This document shows, in pieces, positions 12,001 to 25,000 of a stretch of 64,000 bases of DNA. The notes beneath the pieces were generated by a model that did not search any database, was not told where the DNA came from, and saw nothing but the letters and a program-made list of their open reading frames with translations. The stretch spans positions 2,976,001 through 3,040,000 of the forward strand of contig CM041108.1 in the NCBI GenBank assembly GCA_023079485.1. The letters run 5' to 3'. Each line of letters opens with the position of its first letter. Position 1 is the stretch's first letter. This DNA comes from Archilochus colubris. Its lineage: Eukaryota; Chordata; Aves; Apodiformes; Trochilidae. Both the position numbers and the translations under genes were made by a program.

Positions 12001-13764
12001 AGGAAGGGGACAGGACAATGGGGTGAGTCCTTGCTCAAGCCCATCACCCTTGCTCCAGGCCTCCTGTGAAGGTCTTGGCCCCACTATGGGTGCTGGCAGG
12101 GCAGTGAGAGGCATTGCTCTGCCAGGGAAAAGCCATTTTAAAGGAGAGCAGGAAGGGGAAAAACCCAGAGGTTATAGCGTTGCTCTGGCTTTAAATTATA
12201 CTGTAGGAGGATAAAAATAAAAGACAGGAAGATGGAGAGAAAGACCAGGAGGAAAAAGAATTGCCATTGTTTTACCAAGCAGATGGGAAAGTTCAGGGGA
12301 TCAGAAAAAGACTATTATTATCTTGACTTGAGCGAAAGAAGATAGGAAAGGAAGAGGCATTTTTTTCCCTTGCAGTGAGGAATGCTGTGGCTGAAGACAT
12401 TTCAGCAAGAACTCAGAAGGTAAACAGCGCTGTCAGCTCCGGGCAGCACCTGAGTTATCCCCCTGGCCTGGGTACATCACTGGGATTTGGCTTTTTGTCC
12501 CTATTTCCTGGCAGTGACACCTCAACTCCCACCACTGTTGCAAGGACGGGGTGGTGGGCAGGGGAGGGGTGATTGGGGTGCTGCCTCCAGCTGTGGCCAC
12601 GTGCCAGATGTGCTGCCAGATGTGCTGGCTGCCCGTGCCACCTGGTCCCTTGTACTGGGATGAGCTTGGCCACCCAAACTCCTGCTGCCTTGCCCTGCAG
12701 CAACCCTTCAGTGTGCTACAAACTATTAAAAACTGCACCCAAGCCACAAATCTCTCTGCTTTTCCTGCAGGCCACGTAGCCAGGAGCAGAACACCCCCAG
12801 TTCATGTGACAAACTCCTTTTTGTTGCATGAGTAATGGCATTTACACCCCTGGGGTGATTCTCTGCTGCTGCTCAGCTGGGCATGGGGCAGCCCAGCAGC
12901 TCCTGCTCATCAGGATGTTTCACAGCAGCGTTTTGCATCCTGGCCAGACACAAGGAAATCTCTTTTCTCAGGCCAGAGGGAAGCAGGGACACTGATAACT
13001 GAGGTACAAACAAACTGCTGCAACATCCTCCCTGCCCAGTGGGACAGGGATGTGGAGCACAGGTCTGCTCCATTGGAGCATCCTTCACTTTGCAGCAAAT
13101 CCCCAACTTTTTTCCTTTTTCCTCTGGTGTCTTTCCTACCATTTTTTTCCCCTCTCCTCCCCAGCTTCCCCTCTCCCACCACTCACTCCCTACCCCTCAC
13201 TTTGCCACCTTCCCTGCCCTGCACCCACACCTCCCCTGGGATGCTGAGAGGGGCTTGGCAACCCCACCCTGCCTCATCCCAGGGCTCTCAACCCCTCAGC
13301 CACTTAATATTCACGACAGAGAGAAACATTTCACGGCGAATTGGAGGCACATTCAACTGGAAATGGATATTTTATGACTCTTCTCACTCGGTGCTGCGGA
13401 GCACGCCAGCTGAGAAAACACGGAAGCAAACGAACACCCTGTGAACTGTAAAGTATATTAATAATGAAATCACAGCCTGGGAAATGAAGACTTTATTCTG
13501 TTTATATTCTGCTCCATTAATAGAAAGCGCTCGTGCTAGCTCCACCCCATTAGCTGGAATCTGCACCAAGGATACAGCAGAGGCAGAGTGATAGGGGGTA
13601 AAAAACTCCTTCCCCATGGGACAAAGCTTCCCAAGGGCAGGAGTTGAGCTCAAAGGGAAAAAAAAAACAAAAAAAAGCCAATGGAGTGTGAGGGTAGGTG
13701 AACACAGGGATGGCTGTGGCCTCGGGGCTCTGCGCTGAGCAGGGTCTGTGAGTGGAGATGTCCC

Positions 13765-14055
13765 AAGGGAAGAAAGGGTGAAAGAGGAAAAAGGAGGGAA
13801 AAAAAAAAAAGAAAAAAGAAAAAGAAAAAAAAAAAAGAAAAGAAAAAAAGAAAAGAAGCTGAGAAAAGGGCAAAAAAGGACAAAAAAAAGAGGACAAAAT
13901 AAAGGATGAAAAAAAAGGAGAAAAAAAGGAGAAACAAAAGGAAGCAAAAAAAGGAGAAGAAAAAAAAAGGAGGAAAAAATGGAGGAAAAAAAGGAAGAAA
14001 AAATGGAGGAAAAAAAGGAAGAAAATGTCAATGCCAGGAAAAAAAAAAGAAAATC
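13765..14055 (+). repeat. Long A/G-only (homopurine) tract
   Basis: About 290 bases are almost entirely purine on the plus strand, with an uninterrupted purine run at 13780-13858 (79 nt). Near 13976-14025 a 24-bp unit (a ggaggaaaaaaaggaag motif joined by aaaaaatg) is duplicated. The open frames of up to 251 codons across it are low-complexity Lys/Glu or Phe/Ser translations and are not genes. Confidence 0.95.
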
Positions 14056-15640
14056 ACAATTTTTTGGGAAGTCAGCTCCACTGCCACCAGCAGCCCCACC
14101 CAGCAAGGTGTCAGCATCAGGGAAACCATCCATGCTCAACCCTGTGCTTCTTCCTTGTGCTGCTCATTCCCAGCACCCACCTGCTGGAGTCTTAACACCT
14201 CCAGCACCTCTCTGGGAATCCTTCCCACCCCTCCTCACACCATCCTATCCCTCTGGGATGGAACTACCCCATCGTACACCCTCAGTGGCTGCGGGCAGCT
14301 TGGCCAAATGGATATTTCCGTGCAATGTCCTCACCCCCAGCCTTGCCCTCGGCTCAGCAGTGCTGGCCCACATGTGGGGCAGCCCAAAGGGGATCTTTTT
14401 TCCCCAAAAGCACCCGCAGCAGCTTATGGAAAGCACATCACAGGAGCTAAACTGAGCAGGAGCTGAGTTTCCTATAGCTGAAGCCACCCGGTGTTGACAG
14501 AATGAGGACGCCTTTCCCCAGCTCACGTTTTTTTTTATAATAATACCTCGGGGGAGTCTCTGGCAAAGTTTGCCCCAAAATATAATTAGTTCGCACAGCT
14601 ATTAAGGGCTGATAAAAGGTTTTAATTTGTGTGGAGATCTCTCCAGTCACAGACGCTCCCGTCCCTTGCTCTACCCCCACGCCAGCTGAATGGAAGGCGA
14701 GTCCCAGGCAGGGAGCGGGTGGCTGACACAAAGCCACACATTTCCTAAAGAAAAGATGGAAAAGGCAGCAAGCTGACACTGGCAGCATGTCAGGCTTTGT
14801 CTACCTTGTCCCATCACACCAGAGGAAGAACCAACACCCCCCTTCCTGCCCACAGCTAGCCGAGGATGGAGAAGAGCCACTGGTGCAGGGGGATGCTGCT
14901 GGGGGGGGGGGGTGTGAAAATCACCATCTCCTAAGCAGGTCCCTCTGCTGCTGGGATTGTCATGCAAATGTCAGCTTGGCAGTCAGAAAAACAAACCTCT
15001 GATATTCTTATTAATAAGCACTTTGCATGAGGTGCCCAGCTCCTCATCAGTTTGCAACCCCGTGACTCCTCTTTCCCCCTGCAGGAAAAGGGATCCCCCA
15101 GGAAGCAAGGGGATGAGCAGAAGGGTAACAGGAAGGGGTGCAGGCAGAGCTGCCTGCTTTGCCCCCCAAGTCAGGCAGCACCCAGCAGCACTGCTGCTCC
15201 TCAGGAGCCCCCAGCCCACCCTAGATAAGGAGTCAAGCACACTCTGCCTTTGGCAAGGAGGGAAAGTGTGACATTGCAAAGCTGTGTTCTGGGAATATGC
15301 TGATGCACAGAGAGGGTTTGTTGTTGGTTTTTTGGTGGTTTGTTTTTTTTTTTTCCCTTCTCCTCCTTAAGGAAAAGACATTGCCTCATTTGTAGCTAGT
15401 AGGGGTCTTGTTATTTTGGTACCAAGATGCATATTTTAAAGGCAGCTGTGCCAAATATGCAAACAAATCAGCTCTGAGAGTTTGTTTCCACCACGCAGGG
15501 AATCAAAAATCTTACTTTTATACATATATATGTGTGTGCAAGTACATCATCTCCCGTTGCTTTCCGAAATAGGAGGAAACAGGGCATATCAGGAGAAGGG
15601 AAATGCTAAAGGAGCTGCCCACAGCCCAGCGCTCCACACA

Positions 15641-15797
15641 AAGAATCACAGAATCTGCTGAGTTGGAAGGGACTCATCAGGATCATCAAGTCCAACTCCT
15701 GCCCCTGTGTAGGGCACCCCCAGGATCCCACCATGGGCCTGAGAGCATCATCCAAGTGCTTCTTGAACTCAGATGCTGTGACCACTTCCTTGGGGAG
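15641..15797 (-). mobile_element. CR1 LINE 3' fragment
   Basis: The inverted CR1 3' end starts with agaatcacagaatc and continues through gagttggaagggactcatc and catcaagtccaactcctg to gaccacttccttgggg before similarity fades. The element's 3' end is at 15641, and it lies in the same sense as NTM. Confidence 0.88.
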
Positions 15798-17509
15798 CTT
15801 GCTGGCATGCTAACCTCCTGGTGGAACAGAAACCAAAATGCTGCTGGCTCCTGCTGAGCCAGACCCTGCTCCCATGGGACCTGCTGGAGAACCTGCTGGC
15901 ACTCAAGAGGCTCAATATTCACCTTGCTCCTGGCAGAATTCCATTTCTGGTCATGGCACATGTCCACCTGCTTTGCTAGCTTCTCCTTCACCATGACCAC
16001 ACGTGAAACCAGGCTCCATCTCCAAGTCCTGCTTCTCCAAGACCACCAAAACCTATTTATTTCCACCCTAGGTGATGCAAACAGAATTGGATCACCAGTG
16101 ACCACTCTCCTGGCCAATCTGTCCAGCCTGTGCTGATGAAGCACCCATCAAAACCAGTGGCAGATTCACAGGTTAACAATGATTTAGTGGAGCACACCAG
16201 CAGCCAAATTAATGCCAGCGATAATGTAGTTTACCTCATTAAACAATGCACACCAAGATCCTGTCTGTTGTAAAACAATTGGTCTCTGAAGCCTAGTGTT
16301 CATCTTCCAGGGTTGCTGGGAGATAATAAATGGGTAATATTCCGGCGATAATGGTAATGGAGTCACGGCTCAGAGCTAATATTATGGCAAAGCAGTAATT
16401 ATTTCAACAGTAAACAAGGGGACGGTTGAGCTGCCGACAGGATTGGAGCTGGTTGAAATGCTTCAGTTAATTTAGCTGGAGCCCAGGCCTACAACTGCCT
16501 CCTGGAAGAAGGATGAGGCCACCAAACGGGGTTGGGTGAGCCCCCGGGAGACTCTTGGCCACCAGGAGACCCGGGGAACACACACGATGAAGTGGGGTGG
16601 GACATCAGGTATGGCACAGCCACCTCCCCAGCCCAACGTGCAGCTCTGAGAAACATGGTAGGACCTCACACAACATCTCTGGTCCTTCTTCCTCAAGAGG
16701 TGCTCCAACCCCTTTCATTTCTGCAAGAACCTTCAAGCTTTGCTTGGCTCTTTCGTATGTGCTCAGCCCAAGGCAATGAACACAACCCCTTCTTGATGTC
16801 TAAACAAGAAGAGGGGTTAGGTGGGTCCTGGGCCTACTCCAAAACCACCTGGACCCTCATCAGGAGGCAAAAGATGGTGCAAAACATGAGACCCAGGGTG
16901 AACACAGGAGCAGCCTTACACAAGCCATCTGCTCACTCCAAGAGGGATTTCCCTGTTGAAAGGACCAGCACAGAGCACAAATCTCTGGTCTAAAGTTAAG
17001 GAGGTGACTTGAGCAATGTTCTGGGACACTGAGCTGATCACTGCAAGGGACAGGACAGCACAAAACTGGACAGAGATTTTTTTCACCTGAGTGGATCCTC
17101 TTTCTCCTGGTGCCTCCCAGCTGGGCTCCAGTTCTGATGTCCAACTTACAAATATCCCCTGCCTCCTGTCCAGAAAGAATCCTGGAAGGATGAAGGACAG
17201 AAAACAATGTGCTTAAGGGACACACCTCTGAGAGGGGAGGTCATGGCCCCTTCCGGGCACAAGCAACTCTTCAAGCTGGATTATTTTGCAGTCTCTTGTC
17301 CTCTTGTTTTACGCCCCGCCAAAAGGCAGAGAGAATCAATAGATCCAAATATCCCGGACTTCTCCCAGAGTCCCCTCGCTGGTTTGCTGCTGATGTATAG
17401 ACAGATAATCTCAGGAGACCTCAGCCACATTAGGCCACCGTGTCTCATCTATCTTAAGTGCACATATGAGCTGTGATTACTGCTGTGTCTGAGTGCCTCA
17501 TGTCTTGAA

Positions 17510-17598
17510 TGTATTTATCCTCCCACCGGCCCTGTGAGACGGGGGATTGCTGCTGTTCCTTTTCCAGGGAATACACTGAGGGCTGGGGAGGTTAAATG
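17510..17598 (+). mobile_element. MIR-like ancient SINE fragment
   Basis: The order of motifs (tatttatcctcccacc, ccctgtgag, a pyrimidine block, cactgaggg, gaggttaaat) follows the MIR core as I remember it. Divergence is high, as expected for an amniote-age SINE. Confidence 0.5.
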
Positions 17599-18515
17599 GG
17601 CTGATTGCTGAGGGCATCAAGGCCATGGCAACACTGGCACCCTCTGAGCATCTCCCCTTGTACCTCTGCTTTGCCAAGCACCCAGGCAGAACCTGCCCCA
17701 CACATCCCAGCTCGGGCTAAGATGAGGAGTCTGGCTCTGCACAGGATTGAGTTTACAGTGCCGAGCCTAATCCTGAGATTAATGAGGGATTCCTGCTATA
17801 AAGACCTCTTGATCAGACCTCTTACAAGTAAATACACCATCAAGCCAAACCATAATGTTTTCCTAGCCTGGCAGCCACTGCCTTAAGCCTTTCACTGGAA
17901 TCCATCATACTACAGCAATAATCAAAAAGCAATTAGATAAAACCGTGGCAGAAAAGTCCATCAAGGGGTCGTTAGGGATGACGACTTGGACACAGGCTCT
18001 GGCTCTGCGTGGCAGATGGGTGTCAGCCAGGCAGATGTGCCAGTGAAGGTGTCTGTGTGCACACAAGTAGTTTTCACACCTTTTCCTGGTGTCTTTCACC
18101 CCACCACAGCAGGACAACCACACTTTTTCCTAGCCAAGAAATTCCAGCCCTCGTCCACTGGGAGATGAAAACCAGGCTGACAGTGTTGCCATTGCCATGA
18201 CAACATTTGAGTTACCCCCCAAAAATAAATAAGGAGCCCAGTAACTATGGAAACACCTGAGTGACCAAAGCCAGGCTATTACCTAGAAGACCTCTCAGCA
18301 GTTTACAGATGGCATCGGTGAGGCTGGGGACTGGAACACATCCAAAGGCTTTGGAACAGATGCTCAGCACCTCTGGGTGTAAATAGGAATGTGTGTGGGC
18401 ACACACAGCTCTGACTGTCAGACCCCAGTGTCCAAGTCCCCTGAACAACCTACACCTTTGGAAAGATGTTGCTGCCTTCATGCTGGGTGTTATATCCTGA
18501 CTGTGGTGATCTACC

Positions 18516-18602
18516 TAGAATCAGAACGGTTCAGGTTGGAAGGGACCTTTAAAGGTCATCCAGTCCACCCCCCTGCAGTAAGCAGGGACATCTTCATCTT
18601 GG
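18516..18602 (-). mobile_element. CR1 LINE 3' fragment, short
   Basis: The inverted CR1 3' end reads tagaatcagaacggttcagg, then ttggaagggacctttaaagg, and continues to cagggacatcttcatctt before ending. It lacks a second octamer unit and appears older than the copies at 7722 and 63771. Confidence 0.85.
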
Positions 18603-19513
18603 ATCCTTCCATGCCTCTTTGCCCTCCTCCCTCCCTGCACCCTGCTGAGGATGTGTCTCTCCTGACTGCCACCCTGATGGTCTTGGCACCACAGGGGTGC
18701 CCAGAGGGATGGAGCCAGCCCACGGCATGCCAGAGCTGCATGAACCAGAGCTGTCAGAGCTGTGCTACTGGGAGAAGAAATAAGACAAGACAGAGAGGGG
18801 TGAGGCAGAAGATGGGCTGTGAAACAGCTTGGCTGGACTGGCTGTGGGTTCACCCTTCTCCAGAGCCAGCATCCTGCTTTTGCTTGCTGCAGGAGGATGA
18901 GGATGGGCACAGGTAGGGTCAGGCATGGAGCAAGGCTCCAAGCAGTGATGGAGGCACTGGCAGGGCCAGCACTCCTATAAATCTAGCAGAAAACTTGCTC
19001 AGGTTCACTCAGCTCTCCTCCTCCTGGCTCTGGGCAGCTCTTCCAGCCCTCAACCCAAATAGAGCCTCAAAACCAGGTTCAATGGTTCCCATAACATGGC
19101 AGTGACTGCAGAGGTGAAAATTCAGCAGAGCTTACGAGACCAAGCCTCTAAACCAACACCACACTGCTCCAGAGCTATGCACAGGAGAGAAAACAGTGGA
19201 GAGGGCTGGAAAAGGATCTTGAGTGGGATCAGAGTGGGGCTGCTCTCAGTGTCAGTCCTCTGGAGGACCCAACTGCACGTTCCCCCAGTGAGCAAACACT
19301 CTTTTTTGCTCCATTTCCCACCAAGAGCCACACAGGAGGCTTAAAGCTGCCAATGAAATAATAAAGCCTGTGAAGTGCCTTTGCACAGAGGAGCCCTCAT
19401 AGGCATAAGCATGGGGAGCAGCTCCTACAGCTCTGCTCTGTCCGTGCCTGGTGCAAAAAAACCCCTCCCCAGTGACACCAGGGAGAGCCTCTTACCCATC
19501 TGCTGTGTAAACC

Positions 19514-19817
19514 TGTAGCGGGAGGAGCCCTTCTTGCTCCTAGGGCTGATCCTGAGGCCTCGGGGTTTAGCCCATTCCTGGACGATGTCCTAGGGCTGTT
19601 CCTGGGGCTCCGGGATCTACCCCTTCTTGCCTGCTCCTGGGGGTCCTCGAGCTGTGGACTTCTCCATCCTCACTGAAGAGTGAGAGCTCTCTCCATGGGT
19701 GTCAGCTGCTCTCTTATTGGCCCCCTGCTCCTGCACATGCTCAGGAGGGAGGCCAGACACAGGTGAACCCACACCCACTCATCAATAACTCAGGGCACCT
19801 GGTCCTGTCTCACTACA
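19514..19817. mobile_element. Solo LTR, copy 2 (304 bp, TSD taaacc)
   Basis: This copy is the same length and in the same direction as copy 1 at 6157, with about five base differences by eye. Perfect 6-bp direct repeats taaacc flank it at 19508-19513 and 19818-19823, showing independent insertion rather than segmental duplication. No internal viral sequence is present. Confidence 0.9.
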
Positions 19818-21935
19818 TAAACCCTTCAATTATGCACCACCTTTTCCCTTCACCAATTCTCCCAGTTCTCCTCCACTCCTTTTTCTCCACCACTCCAGAG
19901 AAAGGTAGTGAGAAGGAACAGGAGGTGGTTGGCTTGAGACCTCCCCAGGGATGATGCAGCTGGGAGCAGGGCTGGCAGCTAGCTCAGGGTCCCTCTTTGC
20001 TCCTGGCTTCCCAGATGAGGAGATATCCTACTCAGGAAAAGGGGACTTGGCTCTTGTTTCAGTCCCCATACTTCCAGCCCTCATCCCTCCTATGTGTGCT
20101 GAATGCAAAAGGAGAAGTTGAGGTTTCCCTTGGTGGTCTGGCACACCCAAAAAGAGAAAGAGAGGATGGGTGACCACTGATGCTATCTGGGGCCACCCCT
20201 GGGCTCAGCAGCCTCCATCAGCAGGAGGTAAGACTCAAGTCAACCTCTGGGAACATTTGTTCCCTTGGAGTTTTGAAAGCAAAATGTCTAATCATGGCCA
20301 AAATCGGGCAAGAGCTGCTGCTGCAAATTATGCAGCACCACAGGTAATTTCTGATTAGCTCACTCTTCCTCTCCTGGTGCATCCTCAGTTTCCATAGCAG
20401 CTAAATCCTAAGGAAAATGGAAACATCTGGTTCAAGCACAGGTAAAGATTCCCTGGGGAAAGAAATCTGCTGGATGGCAGCAAACAGGGAAAACAGCCCC
20501 CGTGCAAGGCAGAAGCATGGTAAGGCAGGAGCTTGGATAGGGGAGCATGGATAATGACTGGGAGATGGCAGAGAGGGGCATGGGAGAGGGAGAGGAGGGT
20601 CCTGGGGAGTAGGAGGAGATCTGGGAAGGAGAGTGGGTCTGGAGGTCTGCACGAGAAAAATGGGCAGCAAAGAGGCTGAGTGAGAGGAACTCCCATTGCC
20701 AGGGCAGACAAGGGGGAGAGAAGAAAGGAAAAGGCTTTGAGGTGGTAGCAGACAGGCTGCCTCAACCATAAATGCCACCTGATGGTGACAGAGACAGTGA
20801 CAGTGACTTCAATGCCATGGCCAGATGCTCAGGGCCAGAGAGGAGCACACGGATCTGCACCCTGCATTTCATCACCCATCCACACAGAGACCCCAACCAA
20901 AAACCACTCTCTTGGAGGCACGACCACCTAAGGTGCACAAACCCACACATGCACTGGGGAAATGGTCCTTCCAGAGGCTCCTGCCCAAGGAACAGGCTGA
21001 AATGCTGCCAACTCAGCTCACCCTCTGCCTGGGCTAAGGAGAGTGATGGATCTGGCCCAGCAGTTTGCTACAGAGCAGACAAATAACAAAAAATCAATGG
21101 AGCTGCACTGAGTCACTGCAGCCACCATCAGGCAGCTGACCAGAGAGAGCAGACACAGCACCATCCATCACTGCAGCCACTGCATTGTCTGCTGGGCAGC
21201 CTGGCCTGGGTGTCCCCAAGGGGAGCCTGAGGCACTTGTCTGGGACAACAAAATGGGGAAAAATGGAGGGAAAAATGACTGAGGCTAAACCAAGGTGCTT
21301 AGATGGGAGCAGAACTGCCCTTTGGCTGGATGGCTCATCCCACCCAAACCCCCCAGGTCTCACCTCAGCTCACCAGTGAGAACATCACGGCCACTGGGAA
21401 TAAACAGGTCAGTGAAATGCAGAATAAATGCCAAAAAACAGCTGCAAAAGGGTTTTGAAATCAGATGCTCCTGAACAGGGACGTGTGGGAAGTTGTGTCC
21501 CAGTAGGCACACCCACACAGTTCTGCTCATGTTTGCTTACCAGTTAACAAGGCCACCAATTAATTCTCTGTGTCTTTCCCTGCTCATTTGCACTATTTAT
21601 AGTCCTACTTTAAATGAACACGGGAGAATTCACTGAAAACTTTTCCAAATAGGGCCAGACAACCACACTCAATCCCTAAGCTCAGCAATCCCAACCTGGT
21701 ACCTACTGCCAAATCCTCCACACCAGTAAAACCATCATCTCCTCTCCCAGACCACCAAGTCAGATGTTTCTCCACCAGAGTTACCAGTTTCTTCATCAAG
21801 TCACATCTTTTGGGTGGAAATCACCTTCTCTTGGCAGCTCAAGTGCCACATGAACCAGCCAGTGACACCTCCCCAGTAACTGGTAACCAGCACTGTGTCC
21901 TTCCCAGAATATTTTGGGTAATGTTCAGCTCTTAC

Positions 21936-22061
21936 CTTTGGGTGAGATGTGTCTCCAGGTGATTGTTGGATCTGGCCTGCCCGTGGCTATGCAGGTGAGG
22001 CTGACATTGCCACCCTCATTGATGGAGATGTCAGAAGAGATCTCGATGATTTTCGGAGACA
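21936..22061 (-). CDS. NTM: Neurotrimin Ig2 first-half exon (126 nt)
   Basis: The exon encodes [18 protein letters not shown], then [20 protein letters not shown] and ISPK, which is the first half of the second Ig domain. It carries the first Ig2 cysteine (SLTC), the conserved domain tryptophan (ITWRH) and one sequon (NVS). The acceptor AG is at 22063-22062 and the donor GTAAGA begins at 21935. Entry and exit are both phase 1, so the reading frame joins cleanly to the Ig1 exon upstream and the 2533-2667 exon downstream. The sequence matches NTM more closely than OPCML, whose equivalent begins with a different VPPQI stretch in my recall. It lies alone between two introns of about 20 kb. Confidence 0.95.
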
Positions 22062-25000
22062 CTACAACAACACAAAGAGGAAAATGAGAATGCAACTGGT
22101 TCTGCTCCATCTCCAATCTCAAAGCATGGGTGAAGGAGCCTGAATTTCCAACTTCCACCTTGACAAGCAATAGTCCATCAGTCTCATCTGACTTGACAGG
22201 AACACAAAGGGGAAAGAGGGGGCAGAGCAGATAGGGTTGAAGCCAGAGGGGATTCAGTCATTTCAGGGAGGCTTGAGACATCCTGAGCAGCTCCATCCTG
22301 TGTGAGATGGTGCTTCTCCCTCACTCCACATCCAGTACTCATCCTTTTCTCCATCCATGACAAACCCTTCCCAGCAGAGCTGCATCCTCCTGGGAAAACA
22401 TCATCCACCCCCTCCAGACATCCCTGAAGGCAGCAGTTGCTCCTGGGGCAGCAAGAGCACCTGAAAGAGCACTCTTTTTACAGCCAGGACAGGTCTCTTA
22501 CAACCCTTGCAACCAGAGGAGCACCAAGAGGTGCTGGCCATGAATATGAGAGGTTCACAGAGGAACCTCTAAGGTCTAGGTGCAAAGGCAGGAACACTCA
22601 ATGGGGATACAAGCCATCCCACCACACCCCTACTGTCACCATGGGTGCCCAGGAACGGGTAAGACACATGGGGTCCAGTCCCAAAGAGGGAACACAGAGA
22701 CAGGACAGGGAACACTGAGAAGGGAGAGGGATGAGGAGCGAGCAGGGATGAGGAGCGGAGGACACCACGTGGCTGTCGGGGAGGGCTGGGGTTTCTGCAA
22801 GCATAACAGAAGGGCTGGAGGAGAAAAAAAATAAAAGCTCAGCTGCTGTTCTCATTCTGCACCTGCAGATCATAATAGAGACCATCACCTTCCTCAGCTG
22901 ATGTTTTTTTGGTTTTTTTTTTCCAGGCCATTCTCTGGAGCCTCGCAGCGCCTTGGCACCCCACTGCGGCACTTTGCAGGAGAGTCACAAATCACTTGCA
23001 AAGCATCCTGCTCCTTCCAGCCTCCCCGGGCGAGCCCTCTTCATCCACCTGATGGAAAATGCAGCCCAGAGCATTCCAACAGCCCCGTTCCCAGCCCGGA
23101 TCCCACTCCCCAGCCCCCTTTTCCCTGCCTTTCTCCACCTCCCCGGGGCTGCGTCGAGGCGGAATGACTGCAATGGCCTTGCACGCGTTGCCTCTGCTGT
23201 GCAGGTAAGTAATTTATTGATCTGTAAAGCACTCCAAGATGCTCTGGAAGGGATTATGTCATGCCAGCGCCGGGCAATAAAATAAAAAATGATGGATTTT
23301 TTGTGAACACGAGGGTGATTTAGGGTTTGTAGTTGGAAGTGTAGTTAAAGTACATTTTAAGTGGAAATCAAGGTGGGTAATGAATTATTCTCTGTTTTGA
23401 AGGGCTCCTGGGAGTTCATTTTTTTTTTTTTTTTTTGCTGCTCTGGGTATGATGGCTAATCTGCTAATCATGCACTGGAGGACAACCACGGAACAAACGC
23501 TCCCAGAAGAGTGGGGGCTCAGGGGCAGGACAGTGGAGGGCACGAGAATGATACAAAAAGAAATATTAATATGCATCAGTGTCATTAAAGGGACAGCAGA
23601 TGTCTCCTGGGACCAGGGAGCTGGGAGATGCTCTGCCAATAGCCAGGGGAGTCCATTAAGGAGACATAATTAATTACAACAGTGTTACAATTGCCCCACT
23701 GTCTTCCTGGTGAGGCTGGGACCACCCGCCAGGAAACCTTTAAAAAAAAACAACCCTTTTTTCTAAATTCCCACTTTAAAAAGAGCGAGTGTACAGTCTG
23801 GACAACAAAAATAGGCCAAGGAGGTATTACCATTGCCATTTTAGAGAGGTGGAAAGAGATGAGTAGAGGCACAGTAAATTGCTCTCCATCCCTGCAAAGA
23901 GCAATAGTTTCCAGCTGAAAGTCCAGAAAAAAGGTAGAGCAAGATCCATCACCCTCAACATGCTGCTCCCTAAATTGCAGAGGAACCTTTCTCATGTTTT
24001 TAACTACTGAATCCACGTCAGCCCAGTTCAGCTTGTTTTGCAGAGCTCCCTGAGACTGAATAAAAATCAAATCAGGCTTTGCACCACAACTCCGCTGCTG
24101 CAGACACAGATTTGCCCAGGCAGGAGACAAAAATCAGCAATCAAGTCGACTGACCAAGATTCTAAACCACAATGTAAACAAAATTAACTCGGATTTCCTG
24201 AAGCACGAGCATTACATCCTCCTTGTCAGCAATACAGCAGGAGGTTTAACTTTTGCCCAGACAGAGCAGGGGGAGAGAGGTGGTTGTGTTGCTGCTTGGA
24301 TTTTGCAGCCTTCTCCAGCAAGTTTAAAAGCACCTTGAGCTACCTGTGGGCTTGAGAAAAAAGCTCACCTTGCCCTGGTGAGTTGGGGATATGCTGAGGG
24401 AAAAGCAACTTATTGCAACCCACCTGGGATGAGATGAGGCAGGAATGGGTGGGAAGTAAAACCAGAGTGAGACCTTCAATGGAATGCGCAGTGGTAGGAT
24501 CTGACACCACAGTTACTCTATGCTAATTAAATGTTTGAATAATTAACCACACAAACTCTTTAAAATGCCCTTCTGGAGCCTGAATAGGTATGTTGTAAGG
24601 TTTTTACCACGCTACAGAGCTTAACCTTAATAAATAAGTGATTTCAAGTCTATATTTAATGTTATTTCAGGGTCATGGGGGCTCCCGTTGCCTCTTCTTT
24701 CTCCATCAGCTGGCACTGCTGCAGCAACGGGGCAGAGGAGAAATTCCTTCTGCTGAAAACAGGACACAGATGGAGCTGTGCCCCTATGGGAATGAATAAA
24801 TAAATAAAGCTAAATAAATGCAGGCTTCCCAGGTGGGAACCCTCTCCTTGCGGGCAGTCCTTTTGTGTTCAGCATCTCCCTCGCTCCACAGTGATTAAAC
24901 ATAGCAGTGTTGGCCAAGCTGCTCCAGTGACACAGCTCAGATTTCCCCAGAGATGGGCTGGGCTTTTACTGAGCTGACTTCTTCTTTCTTCCCTCCAAAT

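Larger units (their letters stand above)
2668..21935 (-). other. Intron within Ig2 (19.3 kb)
   Basis: This large phase-1 intron contains, left to right, an A-rich/GGTGGAGG tract at 4140-4214, a solo LTR at 6157-6460, an AT-rich island at about 6660-7000, a CR1 at 7722-8025, a tandem array at 8322-9010, a purine tract at 13765-14055, a CR1 piece at 15641-15797, an AT-rich island at 16180-16420, a MIR-like piece at 17510-17598, a CR1 piece at 18516-18602 and a second solo LTR at 19514-19817. The stretches 2670-4130, 4215-6150, 9011-13760, 14060-15640 and 19825-21935 show no recognisable gene. They hold unique, mostly GC-moderate sequence with scattered AT-rich blocks at 3230-3345, 13305-13560 and 14530-14640. 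Confidence 0.9.

Noticed and set aside
13384..14139. 251-codon minus-strand open frame
   Set aside because: It is a Phe/Ser-rich reading of the homopurine tract, with no domain, no splice logic and no plausible protein composition.
13906..14466. 186-codon plus-strand open frame
   Set aside because: Its first half is a Lys/Glu low-complexity translation of the same purine tract and the rest resembles nothing known.
23205..23270. SINE-tail-like sequence (ctgtaaagcactccaagatg)
   Set aside because: It is a single short similarity without a body, not enough to call.
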